Part shown: positions 5,801 to 11,812 of the stretch, in pieces
How positions within the stretch are numbered: position 1 is the first letter of the stretch
Layout: each line of letters begins with the position of its first letter
DNA from: Nitrososphaeria archaeon
GTDB lineage: Archaea > Thermoproteota > Nitrososphaeria > Nitrososphaerales > Nitrososphaeraceae
Reading direction: 5' to 3'
Assembly: GCA_021324715.1 (NCBI GenBank)
Contig: JAJPIN010000217.1
Coordinates: 1 to 11,812 of the forward strand
DNA: 11,812 bases
The notes under the pieces: model-generated
What the model saw: only the letters and a program-made list of their open reading frames with translations
Databases searched by the model: none
Told to the model about the DNA's origin: nothing
Translations under genes and position numbers: made by a program

Positions 5801-8800
5801 CTATTGTACGGAAATTAGGATTTTCTTACCATCGATGTCAATTTCTTTATATTCGATGTCTTGAAGTTTGTCATGAGAGAGGATTATCTCTTTTACTCTT
5901 ACGTAGAATGCCAATTCTTTTTTATAATTTTCAAGAGATAATGATTCATCTGGATCTAGATTTGATACATGTGCATATGATAATATTTCGGTAGGAACAA
6001 ATCCCCTTTCTTTTCTCAACTGTTGTATATTTCGTGCAATATCTTTTACAAGACCCATGGATATCAATTCATTACTTCTGGTAGTATCGATAAACACAGC
6101 AATATCGTTCTGGTCTGATTCTACCATTATAAATGGTGGCTTACCCGCATAGGTAAATTCTACATCGTCTTTTGACAATTCTATTTCACCTGATAAATAT
6201 TTTAGATTAAAATTGCTATTTGACATTAATTGCCCATACAAATCATCATAATTAATTTTTTCAAATGCCTGGACCGCTTTGGCTAGATCGTTCTTTAATC
6301 TTGGCGCAATTTTATTTATTCTAGGCTTAGCATTTACGCTAACAAGATTCTCCGAATAAAGAGAATTTACTTTTTCATGAAAATTACTAAAATTTAATAT
6401 CTTGATATCGATAGTCATTGTATTGAGTTGTTTTTTTAGTATGTTTGATAATTCTTTTGATTCAAGAATAGATTCATCATCAATGCAAATAACAATCCGA
6501 CTAATAGGCCACCTTCTTTTAAATTTAGCCTTCATTCTAGCTGAATTAACCAAAGAAATAATTTTTTTTGACCTATCTACAGTAACTTCAATTTCAGTAT
6601 TTTTCAACTTACTGTTAAGATTTGGCCAAGATTCAAGTATAACGCGTTCTTTCTTTTTGAAACAGAGCAAATACAAGTAATCTGTTATGATAGGACAATA
6701 CGAATGAAGCATAATGTCAATTTGTGATAATGTATAGCCAAGTACTGCATATATCACGTGCCTTCGTTCTAAAGTTTCCATATTATCATCCCATATATCA
6801 TCCCGGGTCATAGGAACATAAGTTTGGCTTAAATGATTAATTATAAATTCTTCGAATGCCTTTGCACCTTCGTTAAATCTACAAGAATCTATAGACGTGG
6901 TAACCGTTTCTATCAACGATTGTAATTTGGATAAAATCCAAGCTTCAGCTACAGTAATAAATTCGCTTTTCAGGACCAAATCCAAGTTTATTTTTCTAGT
7001 GTCAAATTTATCGTAAACACTGTTCTGAATTAAGTAAACATGTAGATAATAGAGAGTACTTAGCACCTGGTATGGCCTTGAAGACATTTCATTCAAGCTA
7101 AAGTTTAAAGACTCAATAGGAGAAGCTTTCCACATGAAATAAAATCTTATTGCATCGACTGAATGTTTAACCAGCAGATCATTTGCGTCCAATACATTAC
7201 CCAGACTTTTGCTCATCTTATTACCCTTTTCATCTAGAATGTGTCCCTGAAATAGAAACGATTTAAAAGGTGAATTGTCTTTATTTTGCATTATAACGTT
7301 TTCGATAAGTAATGTGTATGCCCATCCCCTTGTTTGATCTATTCCTTCTGTCAGGAAAGCAGCAGGTATTAATTTTTTGTATTCATCATCTGAAAATGAT
7401 GCATAAGGTGAAGCACCACTATTGTGCCATGTATCGAGAACAAAAGATTCTCGACGCATAGGGACATTACATTTTAAACAATTAATCCCTACGTTATCTA
7501 TCCATGGTCGATGCAATTCAAATTGTTCTCCGTCAGGTAACTTTGATGCTCTCTTGATTATTTCGTTTCTAGAAAAAAGTGGTTCTTTCGAGCCGCACTT
7601 GCCACAGTTCCATATTGGAAGAGGGGTTCCCCATACTCTCTCCCTAGATATGCACCAGGGAACCTGTTCCTTTATTATTTCCAAAAATCTGTTTTTTGGA
7701 GATTCAAAAAAGAAATTGACGTTTAAAACAGCGGAAATCGGTTTATTACCGAGATTATCAATCATGTAAAAATATTCTCGCCTAGCAAGCCAGACTAGCT
7801 TGTGATTTGAACGCCAACAAGTTGGATACTGATGTTTGATTCTTCCTAACTTCAGATACGCCCCTACTTCCTTCATTTTTTCAATTACCAAGTGATCCGA
7901 GTCACGAACGAATTGTCCATTAAAAACGCCAGCCTTATCGGTGAATTCCACCCTATCATTAATGGGCACAAATATTGGTATACCGCGTTTGACAGCTATA
8001 TCAAAATCATCCTGGCCATTGGCAGGGGACAAATGGACTAATCCACTTCCAGTACTTGCGTCAACAAAATTTTCTGCTACTACAAAATGTATCAAGTTCT
8101 TCTCGCCTAATTCTTTGAGACCGGGAATTAATTCCAATAGTGGATGTATGTACCTTTTGCCATCGAGTTCTGCTCCCTTTACTACCTTAACGACTTTGAA
8201 ATTCTCAATTTTAAGATCATCTGTTAAATCCTTTAACCTATCATGTCCCACTATCCACTGCTCGTTTTCGATCAAAATGTAGTCATAATCAGAATCAGGA
8301 TTTACGCCAATCAATTCATCTGTGATTAGCGTAAATGGCATGGTTGTCCATACAATCAGGAATGTGTTTTCATCCTTTAATCGCACCTTATAATAAAAAG
8401 ATGGATCGTCAACGACTTTGTACCCTTGATTGACCTCTGCATTACTCAATGAAGTTTGACATGATGGACAGTATGCGACTACTCTAAACCATTCTTGGAG
8501 TATGCCCAAATCCCATGCCTTTTTTACTACTTGCCATTCCCTTTCAATGTAAGTATCGTCGTAGGTCCAATATGCACGATCATAATCAAACGACATTCCA
8601 AGAAGGCGATCGACTCGGATCCACTTTTCTGAATTAAGCTTGATAAGCTCTTTGCATGCGTCCACGATTTTAGTAATCCCGACCTTTTTGATATTCTCTG
8701 CTTTACTACCAGTTAATCCCAGATTTTTTTCTGCCTGTAATTCAATTGGTAAACCTTGCGTATCCCAACCCGCACGGAATACAACTTTATATTTTTGTAG

Positions 8801-9016
8801 AGTCTTGTACCTAAACCATAAATCCTTGATTATGCGTCCTCTCAGATGACCTACATGCGGTTCACCATTTAGTGTAGGTGGTCCCTCTACATACCCAAGC
8901 GTTCCTTTGAAAGAAGAAAGCTCTTTATCGATTAAAGATTGCTGCTGAATAACATCAAGGTACGAATTCACCTGAGATTCAATTTCCTTTGGATCATATT
9001 TGGCTAATAGCTTCAT
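5801..9016 (-). CDS. ileS: Isoleucyl-tRNA synthetase (archaeal/eukaryotic type)
   Basis: This class I synthetase charges tRNA-Ile and proofreads valine. Numbering from ATG 9016 (1071 residues): the HIGH box is HVGH (54-57) and the KMSKS loop is KMSKS (600-604). The CP1 editing domain (about 190-395) has VWTTMPFTL and GSGLVHLSPANGQDD (323-337). His328 and Asp337 occupy the positions of the E. coli editing residues His333 and Asp342, so proofreading looks intact. Cys pairs at 183/186 and at 471/474 with 513/516 probably bind zinc. The anticodon-binding helical domain and the archaeal-type C-terminal region fill residues 650-1071. Start choice: the frame can be extended to a TTG at 9025 (three more residues), but a TATA-like TTATAAAA lies about 28 bases before ATG 9016, which favours a leaderless start there. 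It is a single gene, divergent from the pyrophosphatase gene with a spacer of about 158 bases. Confidence 0.97.
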   Translation of the reverse strand: MKLLAKYDPKEIESQVNSYLDVIQQQSLIDKELSSFKGTLGYVEGPPTLNGEPHVGHLRGRIIKDLWFRYKTLQKYKVVFRAGWDTQGLPIELQAEKNLGLTGSKAENIKKVGITKIVDACKELIKLNSEKWIRVDRLLGMSFDYDRAYWTYDDTYIEREWQVVKKAWDLGILQEWFRVVAYCPSCQTSLSNAEVNQGYKVVDDPSFYYKVRLKDENTFLIVWTTMPFTLITDELIGVNPDSDYDYILIENEQWIVGHDRLKDLTDDLKIENFKVVKVVKGAELDGKRYIHPLLELIPGLKELGEKNLIHFVVAENFVDASTGSGLVHLSPANGQDDFDIAVKRGIPIFVPINDRVEFTDKAGVFNGQFVRDSDHLVIEKMKEVGAYLKLGRIKHQYPTCWRSNHKLVWLARREYFYMIDNLGNKPISAVLNVNFFFESPKNRFLEIIKEQVPWCISRERVWGTPLPIWNCGKCGSKEPLFSRNEIIKRASKLPDGEQFELHRPWIDNVGINCLKCNVPMRRESFVLDTWHNSGASPYASFSDDEYKKLIPAAFLTEGIDQTRGWAYTLLIENVIMQNKDNSPFKSFLFQGHILDEKGNKMSKSLGNVLDANDLLVKHSVDAIRFYFMWKASPIESLNFSLNEMSSRPYQVLSTLYYLHVYLIQNSVYDKFDTRKINLDLVLKSEFITVAEAWILSKLQSLIETVTTSIDSCRFNEGAKAFEEFIINHLSQTYVPMTRDDIWDDNMETLERRHVIYAVLGYTLSQIDIMLHSYCPIITDYLYLLCFKKKERVILESWPNLNSKLKNTEIEVTVDRSKKIISLVNSARMKAKFKRRWPISRIVICIDDESILESKELSNILKKQLNTMTIDIKILNFSNFHEKVNSLYSENLVSVNAKPRINKIAPRLKNDLAKAVQAFEKINYDDLYGQLMSNSNFNLKYLSGEIELSKDDVEFTYAGKPPFIMVESDQNDIAVFIDTTRSNELISMGLVKDIARNIQQLRKERGFVPTEILSYAHVSNLDPDESLSLENYKKELAFYVRVKEIILSHDKLQDIEYKEIDIDGKKILISVQ

Positions 9017-9043
9017 TGATGCCAACGTCAGTTCTATTCCCTG

Positions 9044-9051
9044 TTTTATAA
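9044..9051 (-). promoter_or_regulatory. Putative TATA box of ileS
   Basis: The minus strand has TTATAAAA ending 27 bases before the ATG at 9016. A start site about 25 bases downstream of the box centre would fall between 9016 and 9023, at or just before that ATG and downstream of the alternative TTG at 9025. This decides the start in favour of the ATG. Confidence 0.55.
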
Positions 9052-9142
9052 TTTTATCAAATAACTATCTTGAAAGTTCGGCGCTGTGAGGTAGCAAAAA
9101 TTATAAAAGATAAATTCAATTAGGTTTTCCCAACCTTTTCGA

Positions 9143-9151
9143 ATATAAATA
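9143..9151 (+). promoter_or_regulatory. Putative TATA box of the pyrophosphatase gene
   Basis: ATATAAATA lies about 24-32 bases before the ATG at 9175, ideal for a leaderless archaeal transcript. A short 5+5 inverted repeat (AGGTT, five bases, AACCT; 9122-9136) sits just upstream. A second TATA-like stretch is at 9101-9108. Confidence 0.55.
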
Positions 9152-9174
9152 CCGTCAAATAAGAAATTATCTTG

Positions 9175-9711
9175 ATGACTAATCAAAAAGTTGGTTCGAT
9201 CAAGCAGTCACCTGATCAGTGTATCGCGATGATAGAAATCCCAAAGGGTAGCAATATCAAATATGAATATGATATGGAAAGTGGCTTTATCAAAGTAGAC
9301 AGGAAATTATTTACTGCGATGTACTATCCATGCAATTACGGGTTTATACCAAATACACTAGAGGAAGATGGAGACCCTCTTGATATACTCGTACTCGGAG
9401 AAACATCATTAGCGCCATTATCTTTAATAAAAGTAATACCCATCGGCTTACTCAAAACTGAAGATGAAGAAGGTCAAGATTCAAAAATAGTATCCATACC
9501 AACATCGAAAATCGATCCTTCCTTTTCAAGCGTTAGTGATATAGAAGATGTACCAAAACATTTGAAGGACCAAATAAAACATTTCTTTGAACATTACAAA
9601 GAATTGGAGAAAGGAAAATTTGTGAAAGTTTCAGGATGGGATGGCAAGGCAACTGCCATAAAAAAAATTTCCGATGCGATAAAGGTCTATAAAAAAGAAA
9701 GTGAAAATTAA
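9175..9711 (+). CDS. ppa: Inorganic pyrophosphatase, soluble family I
   Basis: The enzyme hydrolyses pyrophosphate to two phosphates in the cytoplasm, pulling aminoacylation, nucleic acid synthesis and other activations forward. The 178-residue protein has the family I signature DGDPLDILVL (65-74), with Mg2+ ligands Asp65, Asp67 and Asp70. Other landmarks are EIPKGSNIKYEYD (21-33), YPCNYGFIPNT (51-61) and DEEGQDSK (97-104), with catalytic Asp97 and Asp102 and Lys104; VSGWDGKATA (152-161) lies near the end. It is full length for archaeal and bacterial enzymes. ATG 9175 is chosen over the TTG at 9172 because of its distance from the TATA box. The gene is divergent from ileS, an enzyme that releases pyrophosphate; this link may be coincidental. 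Its TAA stop (9709-9711) overlaps the stop codon of the convergent cdvC-like gene, so the two 3' ends share bases. Confidence 0.97.
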   Translation: MTNQKVGSIKQSPDQCIAMIEIPKGSNIKYEYDMESGFIKVDRKLFTAMYYPCNYGFIPNTLEEDGDPLDILVLGETSLAPLSLIKVIPIGLLKTEDEEGQDSKIVSIPTSKIDPSFSSVSDIEDVPKHLKDQIKHFFEHYKELEKGKFVKVSGWDGKATAIKKISDAIKVYKKESEN

Positions 9712-10976
9712 AGAGCTTTAAACTGTTCGCTCCATCTCATGTATGCACGAATCATGTCCATGCTTACGCTTGGCTTTCTCATTTTTAGAATTTCTTTAAA
9801 ATCAACCTCAGTTATAGTTCTAGTATTTGCATCGCTGTCTAATCCCCTTCCACTTTGGAATAGCTCATCCACAACACGCAATTGAACAGATTGACAAATG
9901 TCCTTCACATCACTTCCGCTGTAACCATCTGTCAATCTTGCTAGGTCCTCAATTTTCAATGAGGATTCCATTTGTAATCTCTTAGTGTACTGTGCAAATA
10001 GGTGGGCTCTAGAAGCTCCACTTGGTAGTGTAACGTAAATCCTTTTTTGAAATCTCCGAAGAAAACCTGCTTCCAAACTCCAAGGTTTGTTAGTCGCGCC
10101 AATGACATACAATTTTGATTCCCGGGATTTTCCATTTATACCATCCATTTCGGTAAGGAATTGATTTTTTACCCGAACTTCACCCCCAACTTCACTGTTT
10201 CTGTTACCCAAGAGCGAATCTATTTCATCAACAAAAATAAGAACAGGTACACCTTCATTATCGTGTAATTTACGAGCCATAGAAAATAATTTTGATACAT
10301 TTTTTTCTGCCTCACCTAGCCATTTACTCATCATGGAAGCTGCGTCAACATTTATGAAGTAACCATCGATTTCGGCTGCTGCTGCTGCTGCGAGCAAGGT
10401 CTTCCCGCATCCAGGTGGGCCAAATAACAATATTCCTCTCGCCCAACCTAATGGGAGTAAATCGGGCCTGATAGTTGGATAAACTATAGATTCTCTCATA
10501 GCCCTTTTGGCATCATCCAATCCTATTACTTCATTCCAAGATACCTTAGGTTTGTCTGTCATAAGTAATTCTTCAAAGTACAAACTATATTCGCCGTTGT
10601 GTTCATTCTTTCTCTTTGCTGATTGTATGTTGTTAAGGATTGAATTTGTTTGACTTTCGGGTTTTTTATCTGATTGTCTAACCTTATTAGTTTCCGTATC
10701 ATATAATGGGTTTGACATCTGCAGCGCCTTGATTCTATTTTGATAAGAGCTAGCTCTTTCCATGTATATCTTATTCAGCTTATAATCGGGATAGATTTGT
10801 ACCAGTTTGACTAATGCTTCAACTGCTCTCTGGTACGCGCTAATTGCTTGCCCATTGGAACCCTCCGAATCTAACCTAATTGCTTCAGCAGCGTATTTAC
10901 TGGCGCTATTTTCTAGTTCCTGTGGCGCTAAACTCATATATTCATTAAAGTTCAGAGTATTTCTTAGAATTACCAC
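9708..10976 (-). CDS. cdvC: Vps4/CdvC-like AAA ATPase with N-terminal MIT domain
   Basis: This ATPase is expected to remodel and disassemble ESCRT-III-like CdvB polymers during division. Numbering from GTG 10976 (422 residues): an MIT domain (about 18-88) of three helices, a polar linker (about 90-138), then one AAA module. The AAA module has Walker A GPPGCGKT (186-193), pore-loop Trp219 in MSKWLGE, Walker B LIFVDEID (246-253), sensor Asn296 in GATNKP, arginine fingers Arg307 and Arg308, and GYSGSDV (351-357). The C-terminal helix AYMRWSEQF (411-419) is typical of Vps4. A single AAA module plus MIT separates it from Cdc48 and proteasomal ATPases. Start is uncertain: GTG 10976 has a TATA-like element about 30 bases upstream, whereas ATG 10937 would begin at MSLAPQELE, directly before the MIT domain, giving 409 residues. 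No cdvB or cdvA is adjacent. Its stop overlaps that of ppa. Confidence 0.93.
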   Translation of the reverse strand: MVILRNTLNFNEYMSLAPQELENSASKYAAEAIRLDSEGSNGQAISAYQRAVEALVKLVQIYPDYKLNKIYMERASSYQNRIKALQMSNPLYDTETNKVRQSDKKPESQTNSILNNIQSAKRKNEHNGEYSLYFEELLMTDKPKVSWNEVIGLDDAKRAMRESIVYPTIRPDLLPLGWARGILLFGPPGCGKTLLAAAAAAEIDGYFINVDAASMMSKWLGEAEKNVSKLFSMARKLHDNEGVPVLIFVDEIDSLLGNRNSEVGGEVRVKNQFLTEMDGINGKSRESKLYVIGATNKPWSLEAGFLRRFQKRIYVTLPSGASRAHLFAQYTKRLQMESSLKIEDLARLTDGYSGSDVKDICQSVQLRVVDELFQSGRGLDSDANTRTITEVDFKEILKMRKPSVSMDMIRAYMRWSEQFKAL

Positions 10977-11003
10977 AATGTGAATCTATATTGGTCAAGG
11001 AAC

Positions 11004-11011
11004 AAAATAAA
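11004..11011 (-). promoter_or_regulatory. Putative TATA element of the cdvC-like gene
   Basis: The minus strand reads TTTATTTT about 28-35 bases before the GTG at 10976, consistent with transcription starting a few bases before that codon. Another AT stretch (AATATAG) closer to the start would instead suit the ATG at 10937. Tentative. Confidence 0.3.
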
Positions 11012-11020
11012 TTGAACAAA

Positions 11021-11049
11021 GCGTAAAAAAGATTATCGTATTTTTACGC
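11021..11049. repeat. Perfect 9+9 inverted repeat upstream of cdvC
   Basis: GCGTAAAAA (11021-11029) and TTTTTACGC (11041-11049) are perfect reverse complements separated by 11 bases. The dyad lies about 45-73 bases before the cdvC GTG and just upstream of its TATA-like element, a normal place for an archaeal operator. It could also form a hairpin in a transcript from either strand. Function is inferred. Confidence 0.5.
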
Positions 11050-11102
11050 AAAAAAGTATAAAAAACATAGTATAATTGACTTCACCTTACATTTTGTCTA
11101 CG

Positions 11103-11124
11103 TAATTACCAATTTATGTAATTA
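11103..11124. repeat. 7+7 inverted repeat, possible operator
   Basis: TAATTAC (11103-11109) and GTAATTA (11118-11124) are perfect reverse complements spaced by eight bases, so the half-site centres lie 15 bases apart. The layout resembles a site for a dimeric winged-helix regulator. It is about 155 bases before the TrmB-family start, and its low-complexity AT composition raises the chance of coincidence. Confidence 0.35.
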
Positions 11125-11169
11125 AATTCGTCAATTTGAAACATACGGCAGTTGGATTATGAGACCCCG

Positions 11170-11177
11170 TATAAAAT
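11170..11177 (+). promoter_or_regulatory. Possible TATA box of the TrmB-family gene
   Basis: TATAAAAT would place a start site near 11197-11202 and give a leader of about 80 bases before ATG 11280, unlike the leaderless pattern elsewhere in this window. No better box is seen at the leaderless distance. Weak evidence. Confidence 0.3.
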
Positions 11178-11279
11178 TGCATGTTTTAAAATATCATGTT
11201 TTTCAAGCTTTACATTTTTTTTTGTTTTGTACAATGAAATTGACATCTTGATTTACGTCTAAAAATAAAAAGAGTGCAC

Positions 11280-11812
11280 ATGGGTAAATGTCCTAGTGAT
11301 ATTCCAAATTATCTGGATCTTGTAGCAAATCTAGAAGAATTAGGGTTGTCAAAATATGAATCAATGGCATACATAACATTGGTATCGAAAGGAACATTAG
11401 GAGCAAGTGAAATTTCCTATTATTCAAATCTTCCCAGAACAAAGATCTACACAACTTTAAAGAAGTTAGAGAGAAAAAAACTGTCAACAATTTCAAGCCA
11501 AAAGCCGATGATAGCAACCGCTACACCGCCTAACGAGGCATTTGAGGAGATTATAACATTGCAAGAAAGAAGGTTAGAAACCATGCGTAGAATTTCAAAT
11601 AATTTGGAGAAATTGAGAGAAGAGGGCAAAAAAGTATATGAAGAGAAAAAATACTTAATTCTTGAGCCTAATGTAGTAGTGCAAAAAATTGAGGAATTGA
11701 TTTCTTCAACCAAATCAAACATAGATTTAATCCTTGATTCATGGGGACAAAATGTAATTCTTCAAAGTAAATCTTCTTTATCGGAGATTGCAAGGAAGGG
11801 GATAAAAATCAA
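11280..11812 (+). CDS. TrmB-family transcriptional regulator, N-terminal part
   Basis: The reading frame starts at ATG 11280 (a GTG at 11274 is in frame two codons earlier) and stays open to the window edge, giving 177 residues of a longer protein. Residues about 17-72 form a TrmB-type winged helix-turn-helix: LEELGLSKYESMAYITLV, then GASEISYYSNLPRTKIYTTL with the recognition helix, and the wing KLERKKL. A helical coiled-coil-like stretch (about 85-125) follows, as in TrmB proteins where it mediates dimerisation. The start of a C-terminal effector domain (about 126 onward, ILEPNVVVQKIEELI) is then cut off. Members repress or activate sugar, redox or other metabolic genes, and ammonia-oxidising archaea carry many of them. 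Ligand and targets cannot be inferred. It may also control itself or the divergent cdvC through the dyads in the spacer; that is speculation. Confidence 0.85.
   Translation, partial: MGKCPSDIPNYLDLVANLEELGLSKYESMAYITLVSKGTLGASEISYYSNLPRTKIYTTLKKLERKKLSTISSQKPMIATATPPNEAFEEIITLQERRLETMRRISNNLEKLREEGKKVYEEKKYLILEPNVVVQKIEELISSTKSNIDLILDSWGQNVILQSKSSLSEIARKGIKI

Larger units (their letters stand above)
10977..11279. other. AT-rich intergenic region between divergent cdvC and TrmB-family genes
   Basis: About 300 bases without a credible reading frame or structured RNA. It holds the cdvC-side TATA-like element and 9+9 dyad, a second perfect dyad at 11103-11124, TATA-like stretches facing right at about 11056-11064 and 11170-11177, a short direct repeat CATGTTTT (11180-11187 and 11195-11202) and a long T run at about 11213-11224. 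It probably carries the promoters of both flanking genes. Confidence 0.6.

Noticed and set aside
10375..10391. GCT trinucleotide run in cdvC, encoding an alanine stretch after Walker A
   Set aside because: The stretch has the same length as the usual helix after Walker A in this family, so it is alanine substitution rather than a repeat expansion.
11180..11202. Direct repeat CATGTTTT, 15-base period, as a start of a repeat array
   Set aside because: Only two copies in AT-rich DNA; no CRISPR-like or iteron-like array continues from it.
11293..11722. Two minus-strand frames under the TrmB-family gene
   Set aside because: The plus-strand frame has a clear winged-helix pattern and stays open to the window edge; the minus frames have no family resemblance and overlap each other.
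1..11812. A multi-gene defence, mobile or biosynthetic system
   Set aside because: The genes are mainly unrelated housekeeping functions in alternating orientation, without transposase, integrase, CRISPR, toxin-antitoxin or clustered pathway genes.

Overview
The window looks like chromosomal DNA of an ammonia-oxidising-type archaeon (Nitrososphaerota, formerly Thaumarchaeota, possibly from the Nitrososphaera/Nitrosocosmicus side). The assignment is an inference. It rests on an archaeal EF-1 alpha followed by an archaeal ribosomal protein S10, a Vps4-like ATPase with an N-terminal MIT domain (CdvC, of the archaeal ESCRT-type division machinery), a TrmB-type regulator, AT-rich DNA, and TATA-like boxes placed about 22-30 bases before start codons, as in leaderless archaeal mRNAs. 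No 16S or ammonia-oxidation gene is present to confirm it.

Layout, left to right. Bases 1-477 hold the C-terminal part of a CaCA-type cation exchanger (+), cut by the window edge. It converges on a membrane-anchored HtrA/DegP-like serine protease with a PDZ domain (548-1687, -). An unrecognised 102-residue helical protein (1862-2170, -) is divergent from a BtuF-like metal/cobalamin-binding-fold protein without a signal peptide (2311-3240, +). Then come the translation pair EF-1 alpha and S10 (4900 to 3266, -), a small mannose-6-phosphate-isomerase-like cupin (5033-5374, -), a divergent small cysteine-rich protein (5475-5654, +) and a large isoleucyl-tRNA synthetase (5801-9016, -). The synthetase is divergent from a family I inorganic pyrophosphatase (9175-9711, +). 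The pyrophosphatase stop codon overlaps that of the convergent cdvC-like gene (9708-10976, -). After an AT-rich gap of about 300 bases, a TrmB-family regulator (11280 onward, +) runs off the right edge.

Most genes are housekeeping: translation (EF-1 alpha, S10, IleRS), removal of the pyrophosphate released by aminoacylation and polymerisation (PPase), cell division (CdvC) and envelope protein quality control (HtrA). Only EF-1 alpha and S10 look like a clear operon; the rest read as single genes with their own promoters, mostly in divergent or convergent pairs.

I see no CRISPR array, mobile element, tRNA, rRNA or gene cluster that suggests a new defence or biosynthetic system. The points worth a second look are modest: perfect inverted repeats in the EF-1 alpha, cdvC and TrmB upstream regions, the small Cys-rich protein, the signal-less BtuF-like protein, and the overlapping ppa/cdvC stop codons.
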